From assembly GCA_038380795.1 (NCBI GenBank), contig CM076280.1:12150501-12214500 (forward strand): a DNA stretch of 64,000 nt. Direction: 5' to 3'. The stretch is from Pyrocephalus nanus (lineage: Eukaryota; Chordata; Aves; Passeriformes; Tyrannidae). The notes beneath the pieces are model-generated. The model had not been told where the DNA came from. It saw only the letters and a list, made by a program, of their open reading frames with translations, and did not search any database. This document shows positions 19,132 to 29,760 of this stretch, piece by piece. The stretch's first letter is position 1; each line of letters starts with the position of its first letter. The position numbers and the translations under genes were made by a program.

Positions 19132-20304
19132 AGTGTGAGATTAAAACATTTACATTTGTTTGTAAGTTTTGTGGTGCCAAATTTCAAGTCTAGGCCACAG
19201 CAGGCAAACAAGTGTTTGTTCATTCTGTTCTGTTTATTTATGTTTTGCATGAGGCATAAATATGCTGTACTCTATTGTCCATCTGGAATAATTAAGCACT
19301 CCTTTAGTTAATTATCTTGCCTCAGCAAGAATTGAGGATACACAGTTCTAGCCTGAAACACCAGAAGTCCTGAAATGTGCACCAGCTGCGAACAGGAAAG
19401 TATGAAAGAGATCGCGGTGGGAAGTTCAGGTATGTTGAGCTGGAGTCTAACCAAGTCCTGCAGATCCTCCTGCTGCCAGGACTCCTGGCTGTGGCTCCAA
19501 TCAACTGGTCAGTGCCAGCACCAGAAGAACAGGTATGCTGAAGGAGGGGATGTCCCAGCTGAAGTCTGATTGTCTCTGATGTTGAAGTTTGAGCATATGT
19601 CATATAGATTTTCGTAGGGCATAAAATATCATAAATAATAATAGTATAGCTATAAATATTGCCTGGTGATAATTATAATGTGGAGAGTCAGACAAGTACA
19701 GTCATGGCTCTCAGTGGAGAAAACTTCATGGGGAAAATTTGCCAGGGTAATATCAGTAATTATAGGGTGTGTTCAAAATAGAGCTCACGGGGAAAGATTG
19801 GCAGGATAGGCACTTTCTTAAATAAATACCTTTAATATATTGACCATAATAGCTGAAAAACAAGTCCAAAGCTTTGCTTAATCTAACTCCTTCAGGCTGA
19901 GGACTGGTACCAGGCCAGCACTGCAGTGTCCCTGTGGGGCTCAGCACCTTCTCCGGGAGCGTGGGACTCTGGGACTGCCTTGGAGGGGGAGGCCAGAGCA
20001 GGACCCCTGCAGCCTTGGCACCCAGGGCAGGAGGAGCGTTGCTTGTGGCACTGTGTCCTTGGCCTTGGGGGGATGATCCTGCTGGGAACCCTGCATCACT
20101 GATGGAGACAGGTCCTCCGGGTGTCCCGGAGGCGTGGGTGGGAAGGGTAGGATGATGGGTCCAAGGGAAAACATGAGATCGTTTTCCCCCAGCAGGGAAA
20201 TGTGTACCGAGTATGTTGGAGGTTTGTTGAGAAAGTCAAGTTTTATCTGCAGGATAAGCACATTGGTTCTCACTCTGGAGAGAAGGACAGCACCGTTGAG
20301 GAGG

Positions 20305-20305
<1 letters not shown>

Positions 20306-20339
<34 letters not shown>
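20306..20339 (+). repeat. (TG)17 microsatellite
   Basis: This is a perfect dinucleotide run of 34 nt. In RNA it would be a long UG repeat, a known TDP-43/CELF binding type. Length is likely polymorphic. ORFs crossing it are artefacts of the repeat. Confidence 0.97.
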
Positions 20340-20340
<1 letters not shown>

Positions 20341-21402
20341 ATGGTGCAGGGGTGCAGAGCACAGCCCAAGGCAAACCCTTCCACTGCCTGCAGCACGCAG
20401 CCTTGGCCAGGGAAGGGACTGGTGGCTCTGCCAGGGTGCTGAGGATGCTCCTGTCCCTGTCCCTGCTGGTTTCCATTGCTGTTTTCCCCAGGGAGGTGGT
20501 CCATCACATCCATATGCTTTGTCTAGCGGCCATTCCCTGCTTTCTGGCGGGGATGTGGCTTTCATTTGAGGGTTGTGAGCCCCTGGATATATTTTGAAAT
20601 TGAAAGGATCTTCTTTTCTTGCCCATCCCACTCAATTATTTTTCCCTTTCCTTATGTATCAAAATAAACAACAATTTCCTTTCTCTCTGCATGAAAACAA
20701 ACATCTATAAAGAACTCAGGTGATCCTCACTGCTTGCAAGGCAGAAGGGAAGCAGGTTTCATATGGCACATATAAACATTTGTCACCACCAATCTCAATG
20801 GATTCACCGTTTCCCTCCTCATCCCTCTGCTGTGCTACTTTAGAGTCACAGAAAAGTGTCTTCACCCTCTCAGACATACCAGTTTATAGACTACTCACAC
20901 AGGTACAACCTTGCTTCATATTTCATTACTGACAGGATCAAAATGGCATTTTTAGTGTTTACAGGGACTTGTATGAGAACTCTAATGTGACCTACAGTTT
21001 GGAGAACTGCCTTGTCCCAACTCTACCTCTGCATCTGGGTTGGATGTTGAAAAAACAATCCATCTCCAAGGAAAAAATCAGATATCCCATTTTATAGATG
21101 AAGTAACCATAATAATTTGCTGATTTTGGATGGCTTGGATGATGTTTTCCACCTTTTTTTTTCCTTTTCATTTCTTGTACATCTCCTATCCCTTGGTGTG
21201 TTGTGTGGTGATGCCTTAGCTGTTTGTTGCCCCATGTTCTGCCACATCTGGAGCCACACACACAGCCCAGTCAGGCCCTTGCCATGTGTAACATTTTCCG
21301 TGCCATGGTGGGCAGCTGCTGCTGGTCCAGGGAAGGTATACATAGCCAAGGATTTCCAGTGGGCCTGTTGTAGCTGGCAAAGGCCAAAGTTCATTAAAGC
21401 AA

Positions 21403-21408
21403 AATAAA
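21403..21408 (+). terminator. LMX1B: polyadenylation signal AATAAA (middle)
   Basis: A canonical hexamer followed within 25 nt by a T-rich run (CTTTCTTTTTG) and a second AATAAA-like GAATAAATT near 21428. It is a plausible intermediate poly(A) site. Confidence 0.4.
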
Positions 21409-21719
21409 TGTCACTTTCTTTTTGTAGAATAAATTACTCCACTGGAGTGTGATCATTGTGGTTTTAACCTGGGACCTGCAGTAAAAGATTATACAACAAC
21501 CTCTGACCTTTTTGATTTCTGCTTTACTCTTTTATTGTCAAGGGAATGTCCCCGATCAGGTGAAAGTAAAATGTTTAATGGGCCATATCACAGTAATATC
21601 TTACATTGAGTCAAATTGATAAACTCTAGCCAAAAAATTCTTAGCATCTGGCACTTCCACGGAAACCACAAACAATGATTGCACATATGGGAGCTCGAAG
21701 GCTAGAGGTCATGACAGCA

Positions 21720-21960
21720 GTTTATTACATGCACCTTACAGTGATCATTTTCCCTAGGAAATTAACCCCTCTCTAATACAAATGCATCAAGTGAGCTCTT
21801 CACAGCGTTTCAATCATGTTGTTTTAGCTAATCAAAGAATACTTGTGCAGCTAAAGTGGTGACAAGATGAAATTAAGTAAAAGATGATTGATTAGGTTTC
21901 AGTGTTTGCTCAATAATGCATAAAAAAGATGATTGTGAGATCAGAATGCTGGGTACCAAC
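21720..21960. promoter_or_regulatory. homeodomain-rich segment with PBX-HOX-type TGATTGAT
   Basis: TGATTGAT at 21885-21892 matches the PBX-HOX composite consensus. It lies among AATTAAG, TTAGCTAATC and GCATAAA words. The segment lies in the putative 3' UTR. If the UTR ends earlier, it would be a downstream enhancer instead. Confidence 0.3.
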
Positions 21961-23496
21961 TTCCTCAGAGGTCCTTATTGTGCAGCTGCAGGTCTGTGAC
22001 AGTGGCAGACAGATTGTTCCCAGCATTCAGGAGGGGTGAGCTGTGTGGTCCTGGGTCCCAGCCAGGCTCTGGGCTGAGCAGCAGCACCTTCTCTGGCATT
22101 GTTGGCTGTGGAGGGGCTGATTCCTGCTGTTCTCATCCCCCCGTTACCACCACACTGTGGGGCAAACCCTGGGGCTGGTGATGGCAAATATGTTTAACAG
22201 TCATGACATGGAACACAATTACGTCACTGTAAGTAAAGGGTGGTGGTTGCAACCATTTATACTGAAACACCATCCTGGGCATTTTGAACTCCTTTTCTTC
22301 TTTAAACTCTGTCATCAAAAACATCCAGATCACTTGGCCCAGTTGCAGCTAACTATGCCTAAGGTGAGGCTCACGTTAGTTGCACAGCAGCTGCTGAGTG
22401 GATTTTGCAGACCCGTCCTGCAGAAGATGGATGAGCATTACCAGGTCCTTTGAAGGGTCATTGCTCAGCCACCTCACTGTACATCACAGCATGGGGAAGG
22501 TCCTTCATGACAGCAAACCTTCCAGGGATGATGTAAACTCACTTACCTCTTCCTACTGAGCTCAGGACTCCTTTCCGCTTTCCTTAAGTCAGAAGTATAT
22601 CCCAAGCCACCGCCCCAGTGTCCCAGGGAAACTGGCTCTGGGATGCTGCTGGGATGCTGCGAGCTAGGGTTTGAGAGAGCACTTCCATGAACCCTGTCAT
22701 AAGAACTGTAGTTGTTCCTGAAAGTCACTAGAAATGCACAGTAGATTGTGAGGAAGGGAAAGGTTCTCACAAGCCTGGAGCTTAGTCACAGCAGCGAAAG
22801 GACAGAGCCTGCTGAAGCTCGACATGGCTGTGGGAGCTGGAGCCACAGTACCCAGAGTCTCAGTGCTCCAGATTGTGCTTTACACAACCCCACACCCAAA
22901 TCACCTCACGCCTTTCTGACCAGCAGCTACTCTGTGCATGCAGGTTCCTCCCCAGCCCCTCTGGCCTGGAGGCACAGGGAAGCTGTAGCCAGAGCTTTGG
23001 GCACCTGTGCTCCTCAGTTAGGGAGGTACTTGGTCACAAAAGACATATGAAGTCTTTTGGCTTTGGTGGGCTTTCAGCATGGTCTTGCTCCTCTAAGGCT
23101 GATCTGACTACACTGACGGCTGTTTCCCTCCTCGTGTCTGCAGCCAGATCCCCTCGGCTCAGTGCACCCTGGTTCTGCTCAGCAGCAGCTGTGAAGGGGC
23201 TGCCGGATACCTTGCATTGGGAACTCTGTTTTTAAGTGAACACCCTGTTTTTTAGCTGTGTATGGCTGTATTACTTGTATATTTATATATTCTGTATTTA
23301 TGTTATAGAAATGTAGTATTTTGTAGCTGTCTGTTACAATTTGTTTAACTTGTAAAAAATATGACTATGCTCTCTCATATTTAACCAGCTCCTTTCACTG
23401 TAGATTCGCTGCTCCTTTCCCTCTGTGTTGGAAACAAACCACCATAATGTATGTAGATTGGAATTTTTTTTAATTTAATTATTTGTCATTATTAAA

Positions 23497-23505
23497 TTAT
23501 TTATT
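23497..23505 (+). promoter_or_regulatory. LMX1B: AU-rich element nonamer UUAUUUAUU
   Basis: An exact nonamer within an AT-rich part of the distal 3' UTR, about 180 nt before the last AATAAA. Such elements commonly control mRNA decay. Confidence 0.5.
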
Positions 23506-23584
23506 AGTGTTTTTAAATTTCATTTCACTGCATTTTTTTTTCCTGCCACCATTGCCTGGAGCTAAGATCCATTGTGTTCCTTCC

Positions 23585-23630
23585 CACGTGCATGTGCACG
23601 TGTACACACGCACACACACACACACACACA
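23585..23630. repeat. 46-nt alternating pyrimidine-purine tract with tandem E-boxes and (CA)10
   Basis: Every dinucleotide from 23585 is pyrimidine-purine, which is Z-DNA prone. Its first 18 nt are three adjoining E-boxes, CACGTG, CATGTG and CACGTG, forming a near palindrome. It ends in a (CA)10 run (23611-23630). Confidence 0.9.
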
Positions 23631-23687
23631 CTCTAAACAAAAGCAGAAAAAGAAAAAAAAGAGAGATTACACTTCAGTATATTTGTA

Positions 23688-23693
23688 AATAAA
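23688..23693 (+). terminator. LMX1B: distal polyadenylation signal with overlapping UGUAAAUA
   Basis: AATAAA is embedded in TGTAAATAAA. The upstream UGUA is the CFIm motif, and UGUAAAUA (23684-23691) is also a perfect Pumilio element. A GT-rich stretch (GTGGGCTTTTCTCTCAGTGT) follows from about 23711. This is the best candidate for the main LMX1B 3' end, with cleavage near 23710. Confidence 0.65.
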
Positions 23694-24903
23694 AGCAACC
23701 TGTAAACTAAGTGGGCTTTTCTCTCAGTGTGAAGTTTTTTCTTTGCTTTCGCAGACTGAGAGCGTGTTCGCTTGTGTCCTGGGGCTGGCACCAGTGTTCT
23801 CACAGGCGGGAGAGCCCAGGGATGAGGATGGCTGAGTGCTGCCCTGTTGGTTTTGCTGGTGGGACTGGAGCCCAGGCTGCCTGGGGGAAGGACACAGCAA
23901 GGGCAATGGCAGAGGCTCTGTTCGAAGTGGTCTTTGGCCTCTGCAAGTTGAGAGCTGTTCTGTAGGGATGGGGACAGACTCCTCCAGCCAGCCGTGGTGG
24001 AGACAGGGAGGCAACCCGAACAGCCAGCCCTGACAGAGGAGCTTGTACCGTGGTGATTTCAGAGACCCAGTGGGATCTTTCCTGTCCAAAGCATGTGCAA
24101 GGGTAGCCCCATGCTAGAACAGACAAATGTATTAGCAATGGATTAGAAAGTATCTATCTAGTAATGGTAAATGTGGGACCAATATAAAATGATAGGTATG
24201 CACTGGTGTCCCTTGGGCCATGTAAGCATGAACTTCAACTGAGGTTTGAGCTGGTCACACCTGATTACTCATTGTGCTTCCCTAGGTCCAGAGACACTAC
24301 ATTTCTTTTCTATGCCTCAGGCATAAAATCACAATTTCTACTTTTTATTAAAGATCAAAGCACACAATTTTACAGATAACCTGGTGTCACCAAATGGGAC
24401 AGCCCCGTTTCCACCCCCCATACCATTTCAGTACATCCCTGCAGCCCTTGTGCAGCAGGGTGGGTTCACCTGCCTTGAGAAACAAGCCATTGGAGGGCCC
24501 CAACAGCCTTGCCCAACAGTAGGGACGTGGTATATCCGAAGTAGAGGGTGCTGGGACCCACTGGGTCTCTCCCACTGCAGTTTGCACATCACACAGGTGA
24601 CACTGCGCAGGGCATAACACATTGAGAGGCAGCAGCTTGATGACATACAAAAAAATCAGTTTAAAATTTCTTTCCCCTATTTGGTTCCTAAAGATCCACA
24701 CGAAGCTGCTGAGCAATCTCCCTGCTCAAACTTTCTCCAAGGTAAGGAGGGAGGCACAGCCCCAAGTCCCACCTGAGGGCCAGATTGATAAAGCATCTTT
24801 GCTCCCAGTTGGCACCTTCATTCCCTTTTGCTGTCCAGCTCCAACCTGCATTATCCTGTCCCACTCAGGCTGGTTATTGGTGGAATGTCACTGAGAAAAA
24901 ATG

Positions 24904-24920
24904 AATTGCTATTAGCAATT
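24904..24920. promoter_or_regulatory. perfect 17-bp palindrome of homeodomain-like half sites
   Basis: AATTGCTA and TAGCAATT are exact reverse complements around a single T. The half site GCAATT/AATTGC resembles homeodomain targets, so a symmetric dimer site is possible. It lies among other AT-rich words (24895-25000) with no ORF or repeat. Confidence 0.5.
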
Positions 24921-25329
24921 GGTTTCACCTAAGTCAGAGTTAGCTACTCAAATATTCATGCTCCGTGTGCATCTAATATTTATGAGGGAAGAATTACTGA
25001 GTTGCCCATAGCCATTTTTGAATTTCCCAAAAAAGACAGGTGAAAGGGATCAGCAAAAAAAAAAAAAAAGAAGAGAGAAAAAGATGATTAATACATTTGG
25101 GGCTTGGTGTTGTGCATTGTTTGTGCTGTGTTTCTCTTTGGTGTCAGTGAGACAGAATGGAGACTGATTTATGTGCCACAGCTGTAGCAAACAAAAGAAG
25201 AAGAGACCAGGAAAATCGCTAGAGGTAAAAATGCCAGTGCAAAGGGCTAAAGGCCTGCACCTGGGTACTGCTTCTCATGCAGCCTACCCCCGCTCAGAGC
25301 ACCTTGTAAAATCAGATTATCTGCTGGAC

Positions 25330-25700
25330 ACAGGAGTTCAAACAGCCCTTCAGAAGATTTGTCTTAATAATTGCTGCCTTATCTTAACTTCTGTTTTTTT
25401 ATTAGCCAAACTGCTGCTGGGAGGCAGATCATGAGGATAAGGTTCTGTCACTCTTAATTATTATTACCTCTTATAATGAAAATGCATTTGTTCATCCTTC
25501 TGTGCTCTTGGAAGTGGTGTAACTAATGAATGTCTACTGTTTTATCAATATTTTTAATAGCATAAAAGAAACATTATGAGTATGGCCCCACTGTATAAAT
25601 GATTGTACATTAAATGCTATGAAATAGATAGAATACTTGCTTCTCATTTATTTATATCCAAATATAAACCAATTACTCAGTAAGAATGAAACACATTTTT
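25330..25700. promoter_or_regulatory. candidate downstream enhancer, homeodomain- and GATA-rich
   Basis: TTAATTATTATTA at 25454-25466 contains TAATTA, a preferred LIM-homeodomain site. GATAAGG, ACTAATGAATG, TTTTATCAATA and several TAAA/TAAT words surround it in unique-looking AT-rich DNA. The enhancer role is inferred from content only. Confidence 0.3.
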
Positions 25701-28545
25701 AAATCCTTAGAAAACTGTTCTTTCCTGAAAACCAAATTTTACAGTTAAGATGCTGTAGGGCTATTTTCCATCACAGAAGGAACATGGTAATTAGCCCCAG
25801 AACCAGCAGGTACATTCTGAAATGAGGTGACAGACAGTGTTATTTCTTTGTTTACTTATGATGGGAGAACAAAATCCTCTCTGAAGGCTCACTAATGAAT
25901 TTGGCCTGCAGTATTTGTCAAAGCCACAGCCACCATTTGCAGTCTCAGACTGGTTTTTGTCATACTTTGAGAACTAAATATACATCACTCAGATGAAGTG
26001 AAAGCACAGCATCAGTTGTACATGGGGAAGACCTTAAATTCAGAATCTATCCACAACTCTCCACCTCCTTGGCGTGCAGCTCCTCCCACCAGCGGTGACC
26101 AGCATTGGGTGTGCTCTTCACAGCCAGCTCAGTGTGTCAATCACAGGCTCTTGGAGTGTCACCTGGTGAGCAAGGCCCAGTGTTAGACATGGCCAAAGCT
26201 ATGCCCCAAACTGCAGAGCAAAGCAAATCATCTTGAGTGGAGAATTATGTAAAGCATAACATGAACTGTGGCAATGCACATTTCACTGGCATTGAATGTT
26301 GATAGCCTTTGTACCACCCTCTGGATTTCCCCTTTTGCTCTTCTTTACCCCCTGGATTTACACTGATAATCTCTTGACCTTTAGTTAGTAAGAGGACATC
26401 ACATTTTCTTGTCTATAGCCAAAAAGAGGAAGTGAAGTGGCATTTTCGTATGCCTGTGGGATGCATCCACAAGGACTTGTGTGTGGAACTAACATGACGA
26501 CTACTCATTCCAAAATCTTTCTGCCACCCCTTGTGCCCTCTGACTGACTGGCAGTTAGGACAGATCCATTCCTAGGAGCAGCAGGTAATTAGGGTTTGAT
26601 GAGACCCCAGCATAGTCAGATGATGTCCAAAGGAAAAAGAATTCTGTGATACAGGCAGATAAAAGCAGTGTTTTTACAGCAAGCCTTTAGCTGCTGACAT
26701 CAGGAAGGAAAGGCTGGAGCTATACACAATGCACAGGAGAATGGCACTGGTACTCAAACCCCTCACGTCATCCATCAGCCACACATAGGTTTTTTTCATT
26801 GTCATGTGCTTGTGTGTCCCTCCCATTCCAAAAAAACCTTTCCATGTGCTGTGATCTTCTACTTCTAAACAGGCTTAATCAGAATTCAAGTGGTTTTGTC
26901 ATAGTTCACCCATTTTTCCATACAAATTACTGTAAAAAAGAGTAGAGCGCTGAAGGATTTCTTGCAGCTTTCTACCTGAAATACTATTTCCTCACTAAAC
27001 AATCCTTTGGAGCAGCAGGACTATGACAGCTCAACACAGGTCTTCCCAAAAGTACTTTTAGCTCTTCTGCAGCATCAGTTCAGTGTTCAAGACAATGTTT
27101 TGGAATGCTGCCTCCTCCCTTCAGGGGGTGGGACCCAAGGCACACTTGCAGGGCCCCTGTGGGAGTTGGGATAAGGAAGGTGGCAGAGATCTGGTCCACC
27201 CTCCTCTTAGAGAAGCTGAATTGACAGTGCATTGATATCTACATCTTTATGTGGTGTTTCAGGGTGACCTTGGGGAGAGCAACTCTGCTTTGTGACCCTG
27301 GCTCCAGCCTGACATTGACCCTTTCAGCCATGAATTTCACTGACCCAGCCCTGGGGACAAGCCCGGGCCACCGAAGGGACAGGGACCTTTTGCTGGAGCC
27401 GTAGGAAGGCACAGACTGCCACTGCAATGAGGACATGGGTCAGAGTGTTAATGCTTTTCTAAGAAAGGAGTTTCACAACGAGTCGTCTGTATTATTAAAA
27501 TGAGCAACATGGGATATGAAATGCCTTTTCCTCCTGAACACCCGTTCCATAATTACCTGCCCACTCCCCCCTCCAGGGAACATGTCTGTGGTGTTGTGCA
27601 ATGGTTGGGAGTTGCACACCCACAGACAGCCAAGCTCTCCCCACCACACCCCTCCGGGTACCAGCACCACTCAGTCAGGCTGAATTTGTTCCTTTCTTCA
27701 ACTGGTAAGGAGTACACTGGTGTCCAGCAGCACACAAAGAGTTACTCCTGATCAAATTACCAGAGATCCATCCCAGCTGGGGCATCCCATCACACCTGTG
27801 TTGTCAGATTAGCAGTGATAAGGAGCTGCTGATAAGCCTTGCACTGAAGTGTTCCCAGGGAACCCCGAGTATTCCCTTGATCTTTCTTTACACTTCAGCA
27901 TTATACGAAAACCTTTTGGTTTAGGACTGAGAGGAGGAACTAGGTAATTACACTCCCAGTGGCAACAGTCTTTTGTGAAGGACACAGGAATGGAATTTTG
28001 CTGTTTACTGAAGCAGGCAAAATATATCTGACTAAAAAAATTAATCACAAAGCCCTGGATAACTCAACCTCTTTTCTTCTACTGCTAAAAAGAGGGAGAA
28101 GACCCCAGGCCTGTGCACTAGGCAGAAAGAAACAAAAGTGTGCTGGAAGGCAGATTGCTATCAGGCTGTCAGCTCCTGGGATGCTCCAGGGATGAGGGTT
28201 GACACGGGGCTGCAGCTTGTGCCTGAACCTCTGCACCCAAAAGGGGCCGTTTCTGCTTGGTATCTGTATCAGCTGATCAGAACAGGAAGTTGGAACCGAG
28301 ATGCCGGTGGTGGTTCATCTGCCTGTCTGACTTCCAATGGCTGCGAATGAGTCCCAGCTGCTGCTCTCCGAGAACAGCAGCCAACAGCCCGTGTCTGCCC
28401 CAGCTCTCTCCAAAGGGTTTGTGTGCCTTGAGTTAGAGAGATCACATGTCCCTTTCTTCACAACATTCCTCTTCTCACTGGTACATCAACAGTTAGTTTG
28501 CAGAACGCTTAGAAATTAACATCTGAGTGTGAAATGAGTGGTGAT

Positions 28546-28692
28546 GCGGAGGGCAGAAGCAGCGCTGGCAGAGACCGCGGCCACGGCCGGGACAGTCGGA
28601 CCCGCTCCTGCCTTCAGTCGCTGCAGTGATGCTGCTTGTGACTTCTGGGGCTGCAGCTCGGCACGGGGAGGAGCAACTGCCTAGAGTCCGGT
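28546..28692 (+). ncRNA. candidate non-coding first exon with CpG-rich promoter
   Basis: About 13 CpG occur in 155 bp, in contrast to the AT-rich flanks. The block ends at an exact donor, TCCG followed by GTAAGT (about 28691). No TATA or long ORF is present, which fits a CpG-type promoter driving a non-coding or 5' UTR exon on the + strand. It could belong to an LMX1B-downstream lncRNA or to a distant 5' exon of the next gene. Transcription start and partner exon are not identifiable here, so this is a hypothesis. Confidence 0.3.
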
Positions 28693-28735
28693 AAGTCGGC
28701 ATCTGAACTGCATTTCTGTGAGGCCAATGCGTTTT

Positions 28736-28841
28736 TAATGACTAATCGCTAATAATAAATCAATAGCACAGTAAAAATAACTAATAAATTAATAGTGCTT
28801 AATTAATAGATAATTTTTAGTAATAAATTCCTAATTTTAAT
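28736..28841. promoter_or_regulatory. dense TAAT (homeodomain core) cluster
   Basis: Twelve TAAT words lie on the + strand within 106 bp, including TTAATTAATAG. The cluster starts about 45 bp after the GTAAGT donor. LMX1B itself prefers TAAT-type sites, so autoregulation is conceivable. Alternatively it is AT-rich low-complexity drift. Confidence 0.5.
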
Positions 28842-29428
28842 GACATTTGTAGAAAAAAATGCCTGTTTCTTCACTTTCTTAGTCTCTGAAACTTTTGTGA
28901 GGCCTTCCAAGCATAGAAGATTCCTGTAAGATAACTAGAACATGCATGAAAAAGAACAGGCTTTTGAAATCTAATCTTCTCCTGCTTAAAATAGAGGTAA
29001 TGCTGGGCTGTTGACAGTAGGTCTCTGAAGACTTTCAATATACTTTTTATTCTATGGCTCTGGCACCACATAGGAAATTAATTCAGCGACAATATTTTCA
29101 TTAGATTATAACCCAAGTTCTCAATCTTAGGCACATTTGTATGCTTGTAATACATTCTAATTACTTGTAAAGAATAAGTCTGTGTGCTGCTTGGTTTATT
29201 GAATATATTAAATTAATGAATAAATAAATTTTTCTCCATGCTGAGAATGCCACTCGATGTCAAAGCTTGCCACAGAAGGAATCAGAAGTGCACTCAGTTG
29301 GGGTTTTGGTAAATGATATGATTTGTATCAGAGGTGTAATTTTCTGTCTCTCACAAGAGTGATGATTGAGAAAAGCACCTTTTTTCCCCTAGAAAACAGA
29401 AATCACCTGTGTGAAGAGCCTTTTAATA

Positions 29429-29480
29429 TTTTCTTTCTTTTTTTCTTCTTTTATTTCTTTTATTTTTTTTCTTTTTTTTC
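29429..29480 (+). repeat. T-rich polypyrimidine stretch
   Basis: About 52 nt of T with scattered C and A; low complexity, with no retroposon body beside it. Confidence 0.85.
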
Positions 29481-29744
29481 TAATGATTTCTCATTATTGA
29501 TTTAGTCAGGCAAGTTGCTCTTTCTGGCTGACCTCATCACCTCTCATGGATTCTCTAGCATGGAGTTCTCAGGAATTCACCCACTCTTGTGTTTTCACGT
29601 ATTTCTAAGTTATGCAAGTAGGCAGGAAGTAGCAGCTACATGAATTAAAATGGTGATACTGGTGGCAAAATGTGTTGGAATTTAGCACTGTATGGTGTCT
29701 GCCCATATTGTGGAGTTTTCTGTTTATCGTGCTGTATTGCAGTT

Positions 29745-29760
29745 AAAAAAAAAAAAAAAA
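29745..29760 (+). repeat. poly(A) tract, 16 nt
   Basis: An uninterrupted A run. No processed-pseudogene body is recognisable upstream. Confidence 0.9.

Larger units (their letters stand above)
18293..23710 (+). other. LMX1B: probable LMX1B 3' UTR (long form)
   Basis: The sequence after the stop has no splice-like exon structure on the + strand and ends in a typical distal 3'-end block at about 23230-23710. That block is AU-rich, with UUAUUUAUU, UGUA motifs, AATAAA at 23688 and a downstream GU-rich stretch. Earlier AATAAA signals at 18766, 19001 and 21403 could give shorter forms. The interval also holds UG and CA repeats and a GC-richer part at 19920-20110. That the whole 5.4 kb is transcribed is inference from these end signals and from LMX1B having a long 3' UTR in mammals. 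Confidence 0.55.
23711..28540. other. LMX1B 3' flank, proximal intergenic region
   Basis: No coding exon is recognisable on either strand. Apart from the palindrome at 24904 and the homeodomain-word-rich block at 25330-25700, it holds a poly(A) run at 25055-25069. Otherwise it is ordinary single-copy-looking sequence. Confidence 0.7.

Noticed and set aside
19941..20631. ORFs of 100-190 codons around the TG repeat on both strands
   Set aside because: They translate the dinucleotide repeat into His-Thr or Cys-Val runs and lie in the probable LMX1B 3' UTR; artefacts.
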